Assembly: GCA_001664505.1 (NCBI GenBank)
Contig: CP011806.1
Coordinates: 2,234,487-2,298,486, forward strand
Reading direction: 5' to 3'
Length of the DNA stretch: 64,000 nt
Source: Acidobacteria bacterium Mor1
GTDB taxonomy: Bacteria > Acidobacteriota > Polarisedimenticolia > Polarisedimenticolales > Polarisedimenticolaceae
The position numbers were made by a program, and so were the translations under genes. Below, piece after piece: positions 8,694 to 17,880 of the stretch (within the stretch, counting starts at the first letter, position 1; each line of letters starts with the position of its first letter). The notes beneath the pieces were generated by a model, which saw nothing but the letters and a program-made list of their open reading frames with translations, ran no database searches and had not been told where the DNA came from.

Positions 8694-9601
8694 TCCCGCA
8701 ACCCCGTCATCGGGTCGACGCGGCAGACGGTGACCGGAACGCCACTCTCGGCTCCGACAATCACGGCCGAAGCGATCAAGAGACCTCCGAGAACCCGCAA
8801 CAAGTCTCGGACATCAGGATCGTCTACGCATTCCGCAACGGCCAGGAGCACCAGGCCGGCGACGAACAGCACGAGACTGACGACTGCGCCGACGGCGTCG
8901 TTTCCGTCCAGAGCCGGCGAACTGCCGGTATCTTGCAGTGTGCGGATTTCGCGATCGAAGAACCAATCGGCGTGTACCAGCGCCGCCCCGATGTATTCAC
9001 TCCACGCGACCGGCTCCCCTTCTCCGCAACGATCTCTTGCGGGCAGCGTCAGTGAAAGCAAACCGCGACCTCGCCGCAACCAGGTCCGCGCCAGAAGATC
9101 CAGCAATCGGTCTTCTCCAAACATCAAGGGCCGAGCCTGGTCCGACACCACGTTTGCCGCGCCGAACGGGCCCGATACCCGCAGCCCCCCTTTCTGTGAG
9201 CGGATCGTCGTTTGCGACTTCTCGATCATCGCCGCTACCCGATGAATGAGATCGGGATGCACTCCTTCGCGATCGAACAGCGATCTCAACACTTTCTGCT
9301 CCAGCGCGCGGGACACCAGATCCGCAGGAACGACCTTCTTCCCGCAGGCCTTCACGATCCGGTTGAACAACTGCGCCGACTCTCCCGATGCGACGTCTCT
9401 TCTGAACCCTCGCAGAACCGGAACGGCCAGCCGGCGCAACTGCAATTGTGCTGTTCGAGCTGCCTCGATCCGAAGCTCGAGAGAGACCTCCGGCTCAGGT
9501 TCGTCGTGCGGGCAGTCGATGCGCCTTGTCAGGTACTCGAGCAGACCGACCGCAGTCGGCGCCAGGGAACGAACATCTACGTGCTTGTCGCAGTGACTCA
9601 T
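8678..9601 (-). CDS. Unknown protein with two C-terminal membrane segments
   Basis: 307 residues, no family recognised. The first ~225 residues are helical and charged with no obvious catalytic motif. Two hydrophobic helices follow near the C-terminus (AVVSLVLFVAGLVLLAVAE and LLRVLGGLLIASAVIVG), then a short tail with two Cys. It starts with ATGA, sharing 4 bp with the stop of the 491-residue gene, and overlaps the JAMM gene by 16 bp, so all three are probably made together. A large cytosolic domain tethered to the membrane next to a JAMM peptidase suggests it could be a substrate or partner; that is inference. Confidence 0.65.
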   Translation of the reverse strand: MSHCDKHVDVRSLAPTAVGLLEYLTRRIDCPHDEPEPEVSLELRIEAARTAQLQLRRLAVPVLRGFRRDVASGESAQLFNRIVKACGKKVVPADLVSRALEQKVLRSLFDREGVHPDLIHRVAAMIEKSQTTIRSQKGGLRVSGPFGAANVVSDQARPLMFGEDRLLDLLARTWLRRGRGLLSLTLPARDRCGEGEPVAWSEYIGAALVHADWFFDREIRTLQDTGSSPALDGNDAVGAVVSLVLFVAGLVLLAVAECVDDPDVRDLLRVLGGLLIASAVIVGAESGVPVTVCRVDPMTGLRECTRI

Positions 9602-11073
9602 GCCAACACTCCTCGGGTGGCCATCGCGCCCAACGCGGCGGAAACCTCGGTGTGGTAATCACCTGAAATGTACCGATAGGTGAACGGACGCAGTAGTGTT
9701 GGAATGACCGATTTACCCAGGTCCAGCAACCACGCATCGATCTCCGGGAGTTGTTCCCGGACCGGCCATCGATCCGGGAACAGACGGTATACCTGGCTCT
9801 CCTCGCGCCATTCGGCAAGGTCACCGAGCTCGGAGGAAACGTCTTCCCCATCAATCACTGCTGAATCGACCCTCGACCGGAAACCAGCTCGAACGAGAAC
9901 CGTGTCCCCTTCGGAGTCCGAACCGTAGTCCAGCCAGGCCGACTCGAATCCGCCGATCTCGTAACTCACACGTCCGGCACCTCGTTGCGCGCCACCACCG
10001 GGCCGGGCGACGTTGAACGGCGCACTGAAGGTCGCCCGGCGGCCTGCGGCGCGAGCCCAGCGAGACTCCAGTGAGGCTCGAATCACCGGCTCGGTGCTGA
10101 AGAACGCAGCCGTACCCCAACCGGTGAAGGCCCTCATCGCCGCGGGATCGGCCAGAGATGTGCCACCGGTCATTTCCATCCCGATCGAGAGCACCGTACC
10201 GGCTGCGCGGTTCGAGCGGACACCCACAGCAGTCGCGGCGAGCCGTGAGATCCCGGCCAGCGGCAAAGACGGCGATGAGCCGAAAGGCGCGATCTCAGGC
10301 GCGACCTGCAAGCGCCCGCTTCTCGAAATCTGCGCACCCAGATGTTCGGCCACCATGCGGTCCAGAGGAGCGTCCCGATCCGCCCGGGTGGTCGCCCGCC
10401 CGGTATCCATCGACGCTTCCACCCGTAGCCGCACTTCATCGCTGTCGACCTGAATCGGTGCGATCACGGTGACGCCGACGTCCCCTAGGTGCACTTCGGT
10501 GGTTTCGGGGACGGCATCGACCGGTATCCGCCCACGGAACGGCGGTGGAGCACTGCGGAAGCTCTCGAGGTCTACTCGAGCCGCGAAACTCTGAGCCGTC
10601 TCGATTGCACGAACGACGACCGCTGCGGTCAGCCGAACCAGGAGCGAAGGGGAAGACTCCTGGGTCACCTCCGTTCCGCGCACCCGGGCTCGGATCCGAA
10701 GGTCGTCCGCCTCGAAGGTGATCGGTACGTCACCAGGACGAATCGGCCAGGCGATGACCGGCGCCGTGGCTCGAATCGCCCCGACCACGTCCCGGATTCG
10801 GTCCTCGAGTGCGGGGTCCAGCCCTTGCGGCAGCGGAGCATCCAGTGTCGATAGCCCTTCGTCGCGCAGCGCGCCGACGACGACCGAGGTGATGGCTTGA
10901 TCGCTGAACTGGGCCACAGCGTCGAAGCCGGTGGCTCTGATCTCCGACAACTGCTGCACCGGTGCAGGCAACAGGCTCTCGAGAACGCCGGGGTCGAGTT
11001 GAGGCAAGCCTGGCCCGATCAACGCCTCCGCGTAGCGACGATCCAGGGTTCGAAAGTTTGAAAACTCTGGCAT
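9598..11073 (-). CDS. Unknown 491-residue protein heading the JAMM operon
   Basis: The start at 11073 (MPEFSNF) is preferred over the longer frame because GGAG lies about 8 bp upstream. There is no signal peptide. The sequence alternates amphipathic strands (VGVTVIAPIQVDSDEVRLRV, GTVLSIGMEM) with helical stretches. The opening FDAVAQFSDQAITSVVV loosely resembles the start of TULIP-fold lipid-binding proteins, but this is a weak impression only. The middle contains QSFAARVDLESF and the C-terminus RPFTYRYISGDYHTEV. It overlaps the next gene by ATGA. Function unknown. Confidence 0.65.
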   Translation of the reverse strand: MPEFSNFRTLDRRYAEALIGPGLPQLDPGVLESLLPAPVQQLSEIRATGFDAVAQFSDQAITSVVVGALRDEGLSTLDAPLPQGLDPALEDRIRDVVGAIRATAPVIAWPIRPGDVPITFEADDLRIRARVRGTEVTQESSPSLLVRLTAAVVVRAIETAQSFAARVDLESFRSAPPPFRGRIPVDAVPETTEVHLGDVGVTVIAPIQVDSDEVRLRVEASMDTGRATTRADRDAPLDRMVAEHLGAQISRSGRLQVAPEIAPFGSSPSLPLAGISRLAATAVGVRSNRAAGTVLSIGMEMTGGTSLADPAAMRAFTGWGTAAFFSTEPVIRASLESRWARAAGRRATFSAPFNVARPGGGAQRGAGRVSYEIGGFESAWLDYGSDSEGDTVLVRAGFRSRVDSAVIDGEDVSSELGDLAEWREESQVYRLFPDRWPVREQLPEIDAWLLDLGKSVIPTLLRPFTYRYISGDYHTEVSAALGAMATRGVLA

Positions 11074-11306
11074 GGGAACTCTCCAATAGGACCGACTCGA
11101 CATCGCCCGGGGTGAGCTCGCAGCTGGTCGGCCGTGTTCGATATGCTGAGGCGACCCGCAGCCCCTCGACCGAACATGAAACTCCCGGAAACTTCGAACC
11201 GATCAGAGCCCTGCAGCGATGAAGCTCAGCGAAGGGCGGTTGTCGCCCGGGCTGGGTACGAGCGGGAGAGTCGCTGGAATACAGCGAACGGACGGTGCGC
11301 GGCCGG

Positions 11307-11963
11307 CTATCGAACGTCGATTGGAGCGTGGAGCTCAAAACCGGCGCCGGCCTCGAGCGCGAGGCCGGCGTCGCGATCCAGCTCACCCGTCGATGGAGGG
11401 ATGGGATCGGAGCTCCAGAACAGCGCGGCTTCGTAGCGCCCCACCGTCTCCATGGGGACCGTCACCTGCAGCACGTCGCCGACTCGCGTGCAGGGTTCGG
11501 GGTCTCCGCATCCCCAGTACAGGACACCGTCGCGGTATAGCCGCACTCTGGCCTCTGAGGGCCCCACACCTTTTGCGCTGATTCGCAGGGAGTCGCCGGG
11601 GTGGGCGGATTCGCCGCGGCGCACGGCGTCCCCCTTCAGAACACGAGCGGTCAACTCCGGGGGCCCCTCGGGGCCCGCCGTGAAGAGCCACGCCACCCCC
11701 ACCAGGGCGATCAGCGCTGCCGCAACAAGAGCGAGGCCGCGCAAACGGCCGCCGAGCCTCCCCGATCCGGATTGGTCGATCCTCTGCCACACGCTCTCTT
11801 GCCAGCGCTCATCTCCAGAGTCCGACTCCCGTAGCGCTCGAAAAATCGCCTCGTGGGCGCGATGAGCCGCGGCGCATTCCCGGCAACTCGCAAGGTGGCT
11901 CCGAGCCTCGGCATCGTGTTCGCGCTCGGCAAACTCCTCGAGATAGCGACGACACTCGCTCAC
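11307..11963 (-). CDS. zf-HC2 anti-sigma factor
   Basis: 218 residues from a GTG start that overlaps the stop of the ECF sigma gene (GTGA). The N-terminus holds the zinc-binding anti-sigma signature H-x3-C-x2-C (SHLASCRECAAAH). A single transmembrane helix (LALVAAALIALVGVAWLF) follows near residue 90, then an extracytoplasmic domain of about 110 residues with one Cys pair (GCGDPEPC). This is the standard layout of a membrane anti-sigma factor that holds its ECF sigma inactive until an envelope signal arrives. Confidence 0.87.
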   Translation of the reverse strand: MSECRRYLEEFAEREHDAEARSHLASCRECAAAHRAHEAIFRALRESDSGDERWQESVWQRIDQSGSGRLGGRLRGLALVAAALIALVGVAWLFTAGPEGPPELTARVLKGDAVRRGESAHPGDSLRISAKGVGPSEARVRLYRDGVLYWGCGDPEPCTRVGDVLQVTVPMETVGRYEAALFWSSDPIPPSTGELDRDAGLALEAGAGFELHAPIDVR

Positions 11964-12598
11964 GGAGTGACCCCCTTCGCCGACAGGCAGCGCCGTAGTT
12001 TCTCCAGGGCGCGCAACACCCGCATGCGCACCGCGTCCGGGTCCACCGCCAGCATGCCCGAGATCTCCGGGTAGGACAGTTCGACCGAAACCCGCAGTAC
12101 TACCGCCTCTCGGTCAGCATCGGACAGCTTCGCGAGACAGTAGCCGAGAGCCTTTCGAATGCCGATCCGTTCAACGCGCTGACCGGGAAGGGTGCTCTTC
12201 TGCACCGGCTCCGGCGGGTCGGAATCCACCACCCAGCGCTGTTGCCGCTTTCGATGTTTCGCCGCGTCCAGGCACCGGTTACGGGCGATGCTCAGCAGCC
12301 AGGTACGGAAGGTCGATTGACGGCGGAAGCGCGGCAGCGCCTCGAAGGCCTGGACGAAGGTCAGCTGGCGCACATCCTCGGCCAGATCCTGCTGCCTCAG
12401 CAGCATGAGGCACAGGCGGAAAACCGCATCGCCGTAGCCCTCCATCAACGCATTGAGCGTGGCCTCGAAGTCGTTGCGCTCCAGGGCGGCGCGAGCTTCG
12501 AGTTCGACGTCTTCGACCATGCGTTCCGCTCGGCGCCGCGCACAGGCAGGCGCGGACAAAGGGCTGGTAGCTGGTGATGTTTGGATCATACCACGCAT
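11960..12598 (-). CDS. ECF-type RNA polymerase sigma factor
   Basis: Region 2 is seen in VFRLCLMLLRQQDLAEDVRQ and FRRQSTFRTWLLSIARNRCLD; region 4 in LSDADREAVVLRVSVELSYPEISGML with the recognition helix VRMRVLRALEKLRRCL. Start is uncertain: ATGs exist at 12598, 12589 and 12520, and GGAGG lies just upstream of the first two. It is followed by its overlapping zf-HC2 anti-sigma gene and is divergent from the subtilase gene at 12761, so the 160-bp gap may carry its own target promoter. The direction of control is inferred. Confidence 0.92.
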   Translation of the reverse strand: MRGMIQTSPATSPLSAPACARRRAERMVEDVELEARAALERNDFEATLNALMEGYGDAVFRLCLMLLRQQDLAEDVRQLTFVQAFEALPRFRRQSTFRTWLLSIARNRCLDAAKHRKRQQRWVVDSDPPEPVQKSTLPGQRVERIGIRKALGYCLAKLSDADREAVVLRVSVELSYPEISGMLAVDPDAVRMRVLRALEKLRRCLSAKGVTP

Positions 12599-12760
12599 GG
12601 CCTCCGCTCATTTAGGCGACTCGACCAGCGGACAGCGAACAACTTTTTCAGTTTCCGACGATTCCGCAGATTTCCTGTTCGGGTTCATTCGATACCGGCG
12701 CCTACCGGGTCAATCAAACCGTGGGCAGCAACCCACAGCTCGAAGACTTGGAGGATTCGA

Positions 12761-15466
12761 ATGTCTAGATTTCGCTCACGAAGTACTCCGGCGCTCGTAC
12801 TGGCGATATTGCTGGGTTGCGCCCTATCCGGCGCAGCGCACGCCAATGAGTGCTTCACACCTCTCGCGTGGCAGCCGGAGCTACAGGACACCCCTCTGGA
12901 CGCCGACGACAACTTCATCGACGACCGCCTCGACGAGATGCCGGTCGGCGCGACCAGCCCGGTCATTGTCTTGCTGAACCGGTGCGGTGAGCCCGAAGAC
13001 CTGGATCGATTGTCCGACTTCGGCCAGATCCGCCTGATCAGCAAGTACGTCAGTCTCGCCATTCTTGACGACGTTTCCCACGCAGACCTCACAAGACTCG
13101 CCGCGGACCCGATCGTCGCGTTCATCGAGCAAGACGGGAAAGGGCTGCTCTCGCTGGATGTCAGCAACCCTGCGGTCAGGGTGCGGCCGAGTCCCGACTA
13201 CTCGCCGGACACCGTGGACGAACAGTACCCGGCGTTCGACGGTACCGGCATCAACATCGCCATCGTCGATAGCGGGGTCGACGACGGAGGCACCGGCGCA
13301 AGCGGAACCGTGCACGACGGATTGCCCGGAGCGAAGTTCGTCGGCGGAGCGGACTGCACCAGCGGCACCTGCGTCCTCGGCAATCCGGACGACCAGCACG
13401 GGCACGGCACCCACGTCGCCGGCATCGCGCTCGGCACCGGCGCAGGCTCGGAGAATGTCGGAATCGCTCCGGGAGCCGGCCTCGTGGATCTGCAGGTCGC
13501 CAACCCGGACGGTAGCGTTCCCTCGAGTGCGGTGCTTGCCGCGCTGGAGCTTCTGCTCGACCGCGATGACTGGGATGTGCGTGTCGCCAACCTCAGCTTC
13601 CAATCGGGTGACAGCACCGGGACCGACAGCTGGTCCGTGATGGTGAACCGATTGGTCTTCGAGGGAATCGCGGTGATCACGGCCGCCGGGAACTGCTCGA
13701 ACGCCGGGCTGGCTCTCGGCTGCGTCCTGACACCATCTCCGGGAGCTGCACGAGATGCGGTTTCCACCGCCAACCAGGATGACCGAGGCACCATCCAACG
13801 GGCCGACGACACCATCAACCCGGACTCGATGCAGGGCCGTACGATGCAGCGAAAGCCGGACATCAGCGCACCCGGCAGCAACATTCTTTCGGCCGATTCG
13901 GACACCCTGTCCGGCTACGTGCCGATGAGCGGCACGTCGATGTCGGCGCCGCACATCGCCGGCTGCGTGGCTCGGCTGATCCAGGCCGCTCCTTCCATCC
14001 GCCCCCTCTCGATTCGCCAGCTCCTGCTGGACACGGCTGAGGACTTTGGCCCGGCGGATTGGGATATCGCCTGGGGCCAGGGCTCCGCGGACTGTTTCGC
14101 CGCCATGGATCAACTCATGACGACTCCGGGGACGGACCTACGTTTCGAGGTCTACCTGGGCCGGGCCGGTGAGCCGACGTGGTGGCGCTCGCCGAACGTG
14201 TACCCCGTCGACCCGACGGTTGAGGAGGGTGAGCCCAACCAGATTCGGGCCGAGGTCTGGAACGACGGCCCCAACCCGGTATCCGACTACTCGGTGCGCA
14301 TCGGCGTCTACAACTTCAGCAACAGCGACGCCGACTACTTCGTATGCGAGGTTTCCCCGGGCTTGCTGGCCCCCGGAGGCCGGACGACCGTCACATGCCC
14401 CTACCGCCCTCGGGTTTCCGGAAGCCCTCCAGGGACCGTTCACGCCTGCATGAAGGCGGAGATCGTCTACTCTCTGGACACCGACTTCGGCAACAACCGC
14501 GCCCAACACAACGTGAACATCCGGCAAACCGCGTCCCCTGCCCGCTTCCGCATGGAGGTCGTGAATCCCACCGATTCCGTGGTCACGACGGTACTGACAC
14601 CGACGCCCAAATGTGGTGAAGGACCGAGCAACTGCTGCGACGCGCGAACCACACCGGGGTGCACCGATGCGGCATGCCAGGCCGAAATCTGCGCACAGGA
14701 CCCGTTCTGCTGCACCGATCAATGGGACTCTTTCTGCGTCGACTCGGCGAACTCCAGCAACATCTGCGTTCCTGGGTGCCTGCGTGATTTCTCCTGCCCC
14801 GGTTGGGAGGCCAATCTGAGCCAGACCAACTTGACGCTGCTGCCCGACGATTGCCCGGTTCCGATCGAGATCGAACTCGAACCTTTTGACCCGACCGAGC
14901 GAACGGCGCGCTTCGACATTCCCGTGATCCTGGAGGTTCAGGGAAGCAACTGCTGTGAGCCAGGCAACCAGACCGGCTGCTCGGACCACATCTGCGAAGC
15001 CATCGTCTGCACCCGGCGGCCGGAATGCTGCGGGGGACCCTGGACCGACGAATGCGCGAGCATCGCGGTCACCGAGCCGAGGTGCGAACTCGGATGTGCC
15101 GACCGTGTCCTCGATACCGGAGGCGTGACTGCGATCGCCGAGCTCGGCTGCCAGATCACGGATCTGACCCCGTCGGTCGGCGCCGGCGGTGAGGTGCTGT
15201 GGTTCTGGGATGCCGCTTCGTACTCGATCTGTCCGACCGTCTGGGACTTCGTTCGGGGTGAACTCCCGATCATCGACGGGGACTTCTCTTCGGCTCAATG
15301 CATCGCAAACGACCTGATCAAGCAGGAGTTCCTCGACCAGGAAATCCCGGACCCGGGGTCGGGCTTCTACTACCTGGCCCGAGCCGGCGGCGACGAGCCG
15401 GGCACTTTCAATAACGGTACCCAAGCGGCCGATCGGGACAGCGCCCTGGTGCAGGCCTGCCCGTAG
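12761..15466 (+). CDS. Secreted subtilisin-like (S8) protease with Cys-rich repeats and C-terminal module
   Basis: 901 residues from the ATG with GGAGG 6 bp upstream. A signal peptide (LVLAILLGCALSGAAHA) is followed by a propeptide-like region and the S8 catalytic domain. The triad is Asp170 (AIVDSGVDD), His215 (HGTHVAG) and Ser393 (MSGTSMSAPHIAG). Beyond this is a beta-rich domain, then two Cys-rich repeats at about nt 14607-14785 and 14944-15105, each of the form NCC..GC.D..C...C...CC...W...C. The C-terminus is the module shared with the proteins at 3328, 7085 and 20564 (WFWDAASYS, WDFVRGEL, FYYLARAGG). It is divergent from the ECF sigma gene and upstream of a CHAT gene. Confidence 0.9.
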   Translation: MSRFRSRSTPALVLAILLGCALSGAAHANECFTPLAWQPELQDTPLDADDNFIDDRLDEMPVGATSPVIVLLNRCGEPEDLDRLSDFGQIRLISKYVSLAILDDVSHADLTRLAADPIVAFIEQDGKGLLSLDVSNPAVRVRPSPDYSPDTVDEQYPAFDGTGINIAIVDSGVDDGGTGASGTVHDGLPGAKFVGGADCTSGTCVLGNPDDQHGHGTHVAGIALGTGAGSENVGIAPGAGLVDLQVANPDGSVPSSAVLAALELLLDRDDWDVRVANLSFQSGDSTGTDSWSVMVNRLVFEGIAVITAAGNCSNAGLALGCVLTPSPGAARDAVSTANQDDRGTIQRADDTINPDSMQGRTMQRKPDISAPGSNILSADSDTLSGYVPMSGTSMSAPHIAGCVARLIQAAPSIRPLSIRQLLLDTAEDFGPADWDIAWGQGSADCFAAMDQLMTTPGTDLRFEVYLGRAGEPTWWRSPNVYPVDPTVEEGEPNQIRAEVWNDGPNPVSDYSVRIGVYNFSNSDADYFVCEVSPGLLAPGGRTTVTCPYRPRVSGSPPGTVHACMKAEIVYSLDTDFGNNRAQHNVNIRQTASPARFRMEVVNPTDSVVTTVLTPTPKCGEGPSNCCDARTTPGCTDAACQAEICAQDPFCCTDQWDSFCVDSANSSNICVPGCLRDFSCPGWEANLSQTNLTLLPDDCPVPIEIELEPFDPTERTARFDIPVILEVQGSNCCEPGNQTGCSDHICEAIVCTRRPECCGGPWTDECASIAVTEPRCELGCADRVLDTGGVTAIAELGCQITDLTPSVGAGGEVLWFWDAASYSICPTVWDFVRGELPIIDGDFSSAQCIANDLIKQEFLDQEIPDPGSGFYYLARAGGDEPGTFNNGTQAADRDSALVQACP

Positions 15467-15474
15467 AGCCGGCG

Positions 15475-15508
15475 ACTTGGTGGGCGGAGCCCGCTCCGCC
15501 CACCAAGT
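15475..15508. terminator. Perfect 14-bp hairpin after the subtilase gene
   Basis: Arms ACTTGGTGGGCGGA (15475-15488) and TCCGCCCACCAAGT (15495-15508) pair perfectly around GCCCGC, 8 bp after the protease stop codon. No T-run follows, so it may be a terminator assisted by other factors or an mRNA 3' stabiliser. It separates the protease from the CHAT gene at 15580, implying at least partly separate transcripts. Confidence 0.5.
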
Positions 15509-15579
15509 ATCGCGAATCACGCCGGAGCTCAACGAGAAGGTCGGATGATAGACTCGCGACAACGACCTCGAGGATATCG

Positions 15580-17880
15580 ATGCACATTGGCGAGGGGCGG
15601 TCCACTCCGAGATGGATGCTGGCGGCTCTGGGCTGCATGGCCCTGTTTGCCGCGTTGTGTCCCGGGTGTAGCTCCGACCGGCCCTCCGCTGAGAGCGACC
15701 TGTGTTCGGACTCTTTCAACCGCGGCGACTTTGCCGCGGCGCTCGAACACTGCACTGCGGCGTCCCCCGACCACACCTGGATGGCTGCCACAGCACACTA
15801 CGCTCTCGGGCAGTTCGAGGAGTCGCTGGCCATGATTCCAAGCCTGGTCGGAGGTTCGCGCGAAGCGGATGGGCGGGCACTCGCAGGGTCGATCCACGCC
15901 GACAAGGGTGACTTCGAACGCGCTGAGCTCGAGCTATCCGAAGCCGTCAACCTCTACCGCGCGGCTGGGCGCCACGAGCTCGCCGCAGGCTGTTTGTACC
16001 GGCAGTTCTACATGGCCTGGGAGCGCTCCAACTACCGGGAGGCCTTTGAAACCGCCCGCGGATCGTTGCAGGAGGCCGAGCGCGCCGGGGATCCCGGCCT
16101 GCGTTCACAGGCTCTTCAGGCACTGTTCTCGGTGCTGTACGAGGTCGGAGATCTCGACGCCGCCAGTCGCGCCCTGGATCTCGCGCACCGTGTGGAAGAA
16201 GATTCAAGCCCGTCGGCGCGCGCGCGCCACCTCCTGCACCAGAGCGCCATTCGGCTCGGGCAGGGCCGCTACGAACTGGCCCGCCACGCCTCCAGAGAGG
16301 CCCTTCAACTGGCGGGGACGATCGAGGACGCCGCACTGGCCCGGTCCGCAGCGCTGAACCTGGCCGAAGCCTGCCTGGCCCTCGGCCATGCCACCGACGC
16401 CGCCGATGCGGTCGCCGAGGCCTGGAAACGGCGCGAGCCGGAGGCAGTCTCCGCCGCCCTGCGCCTCTATCAAGCCAGGGTCCACCGGGCGCTCGGGAAA
16501 GAGGGCCCGGCTGAGCAAATGCTTCAAGCGGCGTTGGTAGAGCATCCGGCGACCGAGTGGGCCTGGGAGCTCGAGTTCGAACTCGGAGAGCTGCTGGCAG
16601 GGCGTGGGGAGCAGGCAGCTGCCGAAGCAGCCTTCGACCGTTCCGCGGCACTGGTCGACGAACTCCGAGAGCGGTCTGCCTACCAGGAACTCAAGGCCTG
16701 GCTTGCGGCGCGCAAACGACGGCCCTACCGCGCCTTGTTCGAAGTTCAGGCGCAACGAGGTGCGGCTCAGGCAGCGATCCATACGAGTGAACGCATGCGC
16801 GCGCGCGCCTTTCTCGACGCGCTGGTGGAATCACGGCGCGGCGATTCCTCTCGGGACGGTTGGGCCCGGGTCGGCGAGCGCCTCAGCGAGGTGTCGACCT
16901 GGCTTCCTTCAATGAACCGCACAGCGACCGCTGAGTTGAAACCGGTCGGCAGCGTGCTGGAAGGACTCGCCGATCATCATGTACTCTCCTACGTCCGGGG
17001 CCTCGAGCACTTGTGGCTCATCGCCCTCTCCGAGGGCCACCCGACGCTGCGGCCGCTGGCGTCCCTCGAGCAAATAGCGCCGCTGGTCGCAGAGAGCGTG
17101 CGGCAGCCCGACAGTGAATCAGCCCGAAAGTTGTCTGAGCTGTTGCTGCCTGTAGATGCCCTACCTTCGCCCGGCCAACGGATCCACGTTGTCCACAGTG
17201 GGCTGCTGCGAAACATCCCGTTTGCCGCACTGTGGTTCGACGGCGAGCCGCTCGTCGCTCGTCATCCGATTGCCCTGGCGCCCAGCCTCCACGCACTCTT
17301 GCCGATCCGGCACGATGCCCGTGCGGAACAGCGAGCCGTAGTCGCCGTAGACCCTCGACGCAACCTTCCGGCAGCCGCGGCCGAGGGAATCATGGTCGCC
17401 CAAGCCTTGGGTGTAACCCACCATGAGGGTGTCGATGCGACGGCGGCGGTCGTACTCGGCGCGAAGAACGCCGGCCTGCTGCATCTCGCGGCTCACGCCG
17501 GTGTCGATCTCGGGGGCCCCTGGATCGACCTGGCGGACCAGCGCGTGAGCGCCGCCGACATCTTGCGCGAGCGCATGGCCCCTCGACTCGTCGTGCTGGC
17601 CAGTTGCTCTTCGGCCTCCCGACGCCACGAGGAGCCGTGGGGCTCGCTGGCAACGACCTTCCTGGCTTCGGGTAGTCGCCACGTCGTCGCAGCGCTCGGC
17701 TCGGTCGACGATCTGGCCAGCCGAGATTTCATCCGGCGTTTTTATCAAGCGAACGGGGCGCACGATCCGGTGCTGGGCGTAGCTCAGGCCCAACGAGCGT
17801 CTATCCGAGCGGGCGAACCCACTTCTTCCTGGGCCCCGTTCGTCGTGATGGCAACCGGAAGAACCGAAGGAGCTCGATGA
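15580..17880 (+). CDS. Exported TPR-repeat protein with C-terminal CHAT (caspase-like) protease domain
   Basis: 766 residues. The N-terminus has a hydrophobic export signal (LAALGCMALFAALCPGCSSD) with an imperfect lipobox, so the protein is probably envelope-anchored. Residues about 40-400 are TPR-like helical repeats (GRALAGSIHADKGDFERAEL, ALLNLAEACLAL-type units). The last ~300 residues are a CHAT domain with the catalytic dyad His639 (LLHLAAHAG) and Cys676 (VVLASCSSAS), followed by GSLATTFLASGSRHVVAAL as usual in the family. CHAT domains are most often cytosolic, so an export signal is unusual. It shares ATGA with the small lipoprotein gene downstream. The neighbouring subtilase and ECF pair suggest an envelope proteolysis role; unproven. 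Confidence 0.85.
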   Translation: MHIGEGRSTPRWMLAALGCMALFAALCPGCSSDRPSAESDLCSDSFNRGDFAAALEHCTAASPDHTWMAATAHYALGQFEESLAMIPSLVGGSREADGRALAGSIHADKGDFERAELELSEAVNLYRAAGRHELAAGCLYRQFYMAWERSNYREAFETARGSLQEAERAGDPGLRSQALQALFSVLYEVGDLDAASRALDLAHRVEEDSSPSARARHLLHQSAIRLGQGRYELARHASREALQLAGTIEDAALARSAALNLAEACLALGHATDAADAVAEAWKRREPEAVSAALRLYQARVHRALGKEGPAEQMLQAALVEHPATEWAWELEFELGELLAGRGEQAAAEAAFDRSAALVDELRERSAYQELKAWLAARKRRPYRALFEVQAQRGAAQAAIHTSERMRARAFLDALVESRRGDSSRDGWARVGERLSEVSTWLPSMNRTATAELKPVGSVLEGLADHHVLSYVRGLEHLWLIALSEGHPTLRPLASLEQIAPLVAESVRQPDSESARKLSELLLPVDALPSPGQRIHVVHSGLLRNIPFAALWFDGEPLVARHPIALAPSLHALLPIRHDARAEQRAVVAVDPRRNLPAAAAEGIMVAQALGVTHHEGVDATAAVVLGAKNAGLLHLAAHAGVDLGGPWIDLADQRVSAADILRERMAPRLVVLASCSSASRRHEEPWGSLATTFLASGSRHVVAALGSVDDLASRDFIRRFYQANGAHDPVLGVAQAQRASIRAGEPTSSWAPFVVMATGRTEGAR

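Noticed and set aside
12881-14113. A 410-residue minus-strand frame opposite the subtilase
   Set aside because: Antisense to the catalytic domain with intact triad; no motif or ribosome site.
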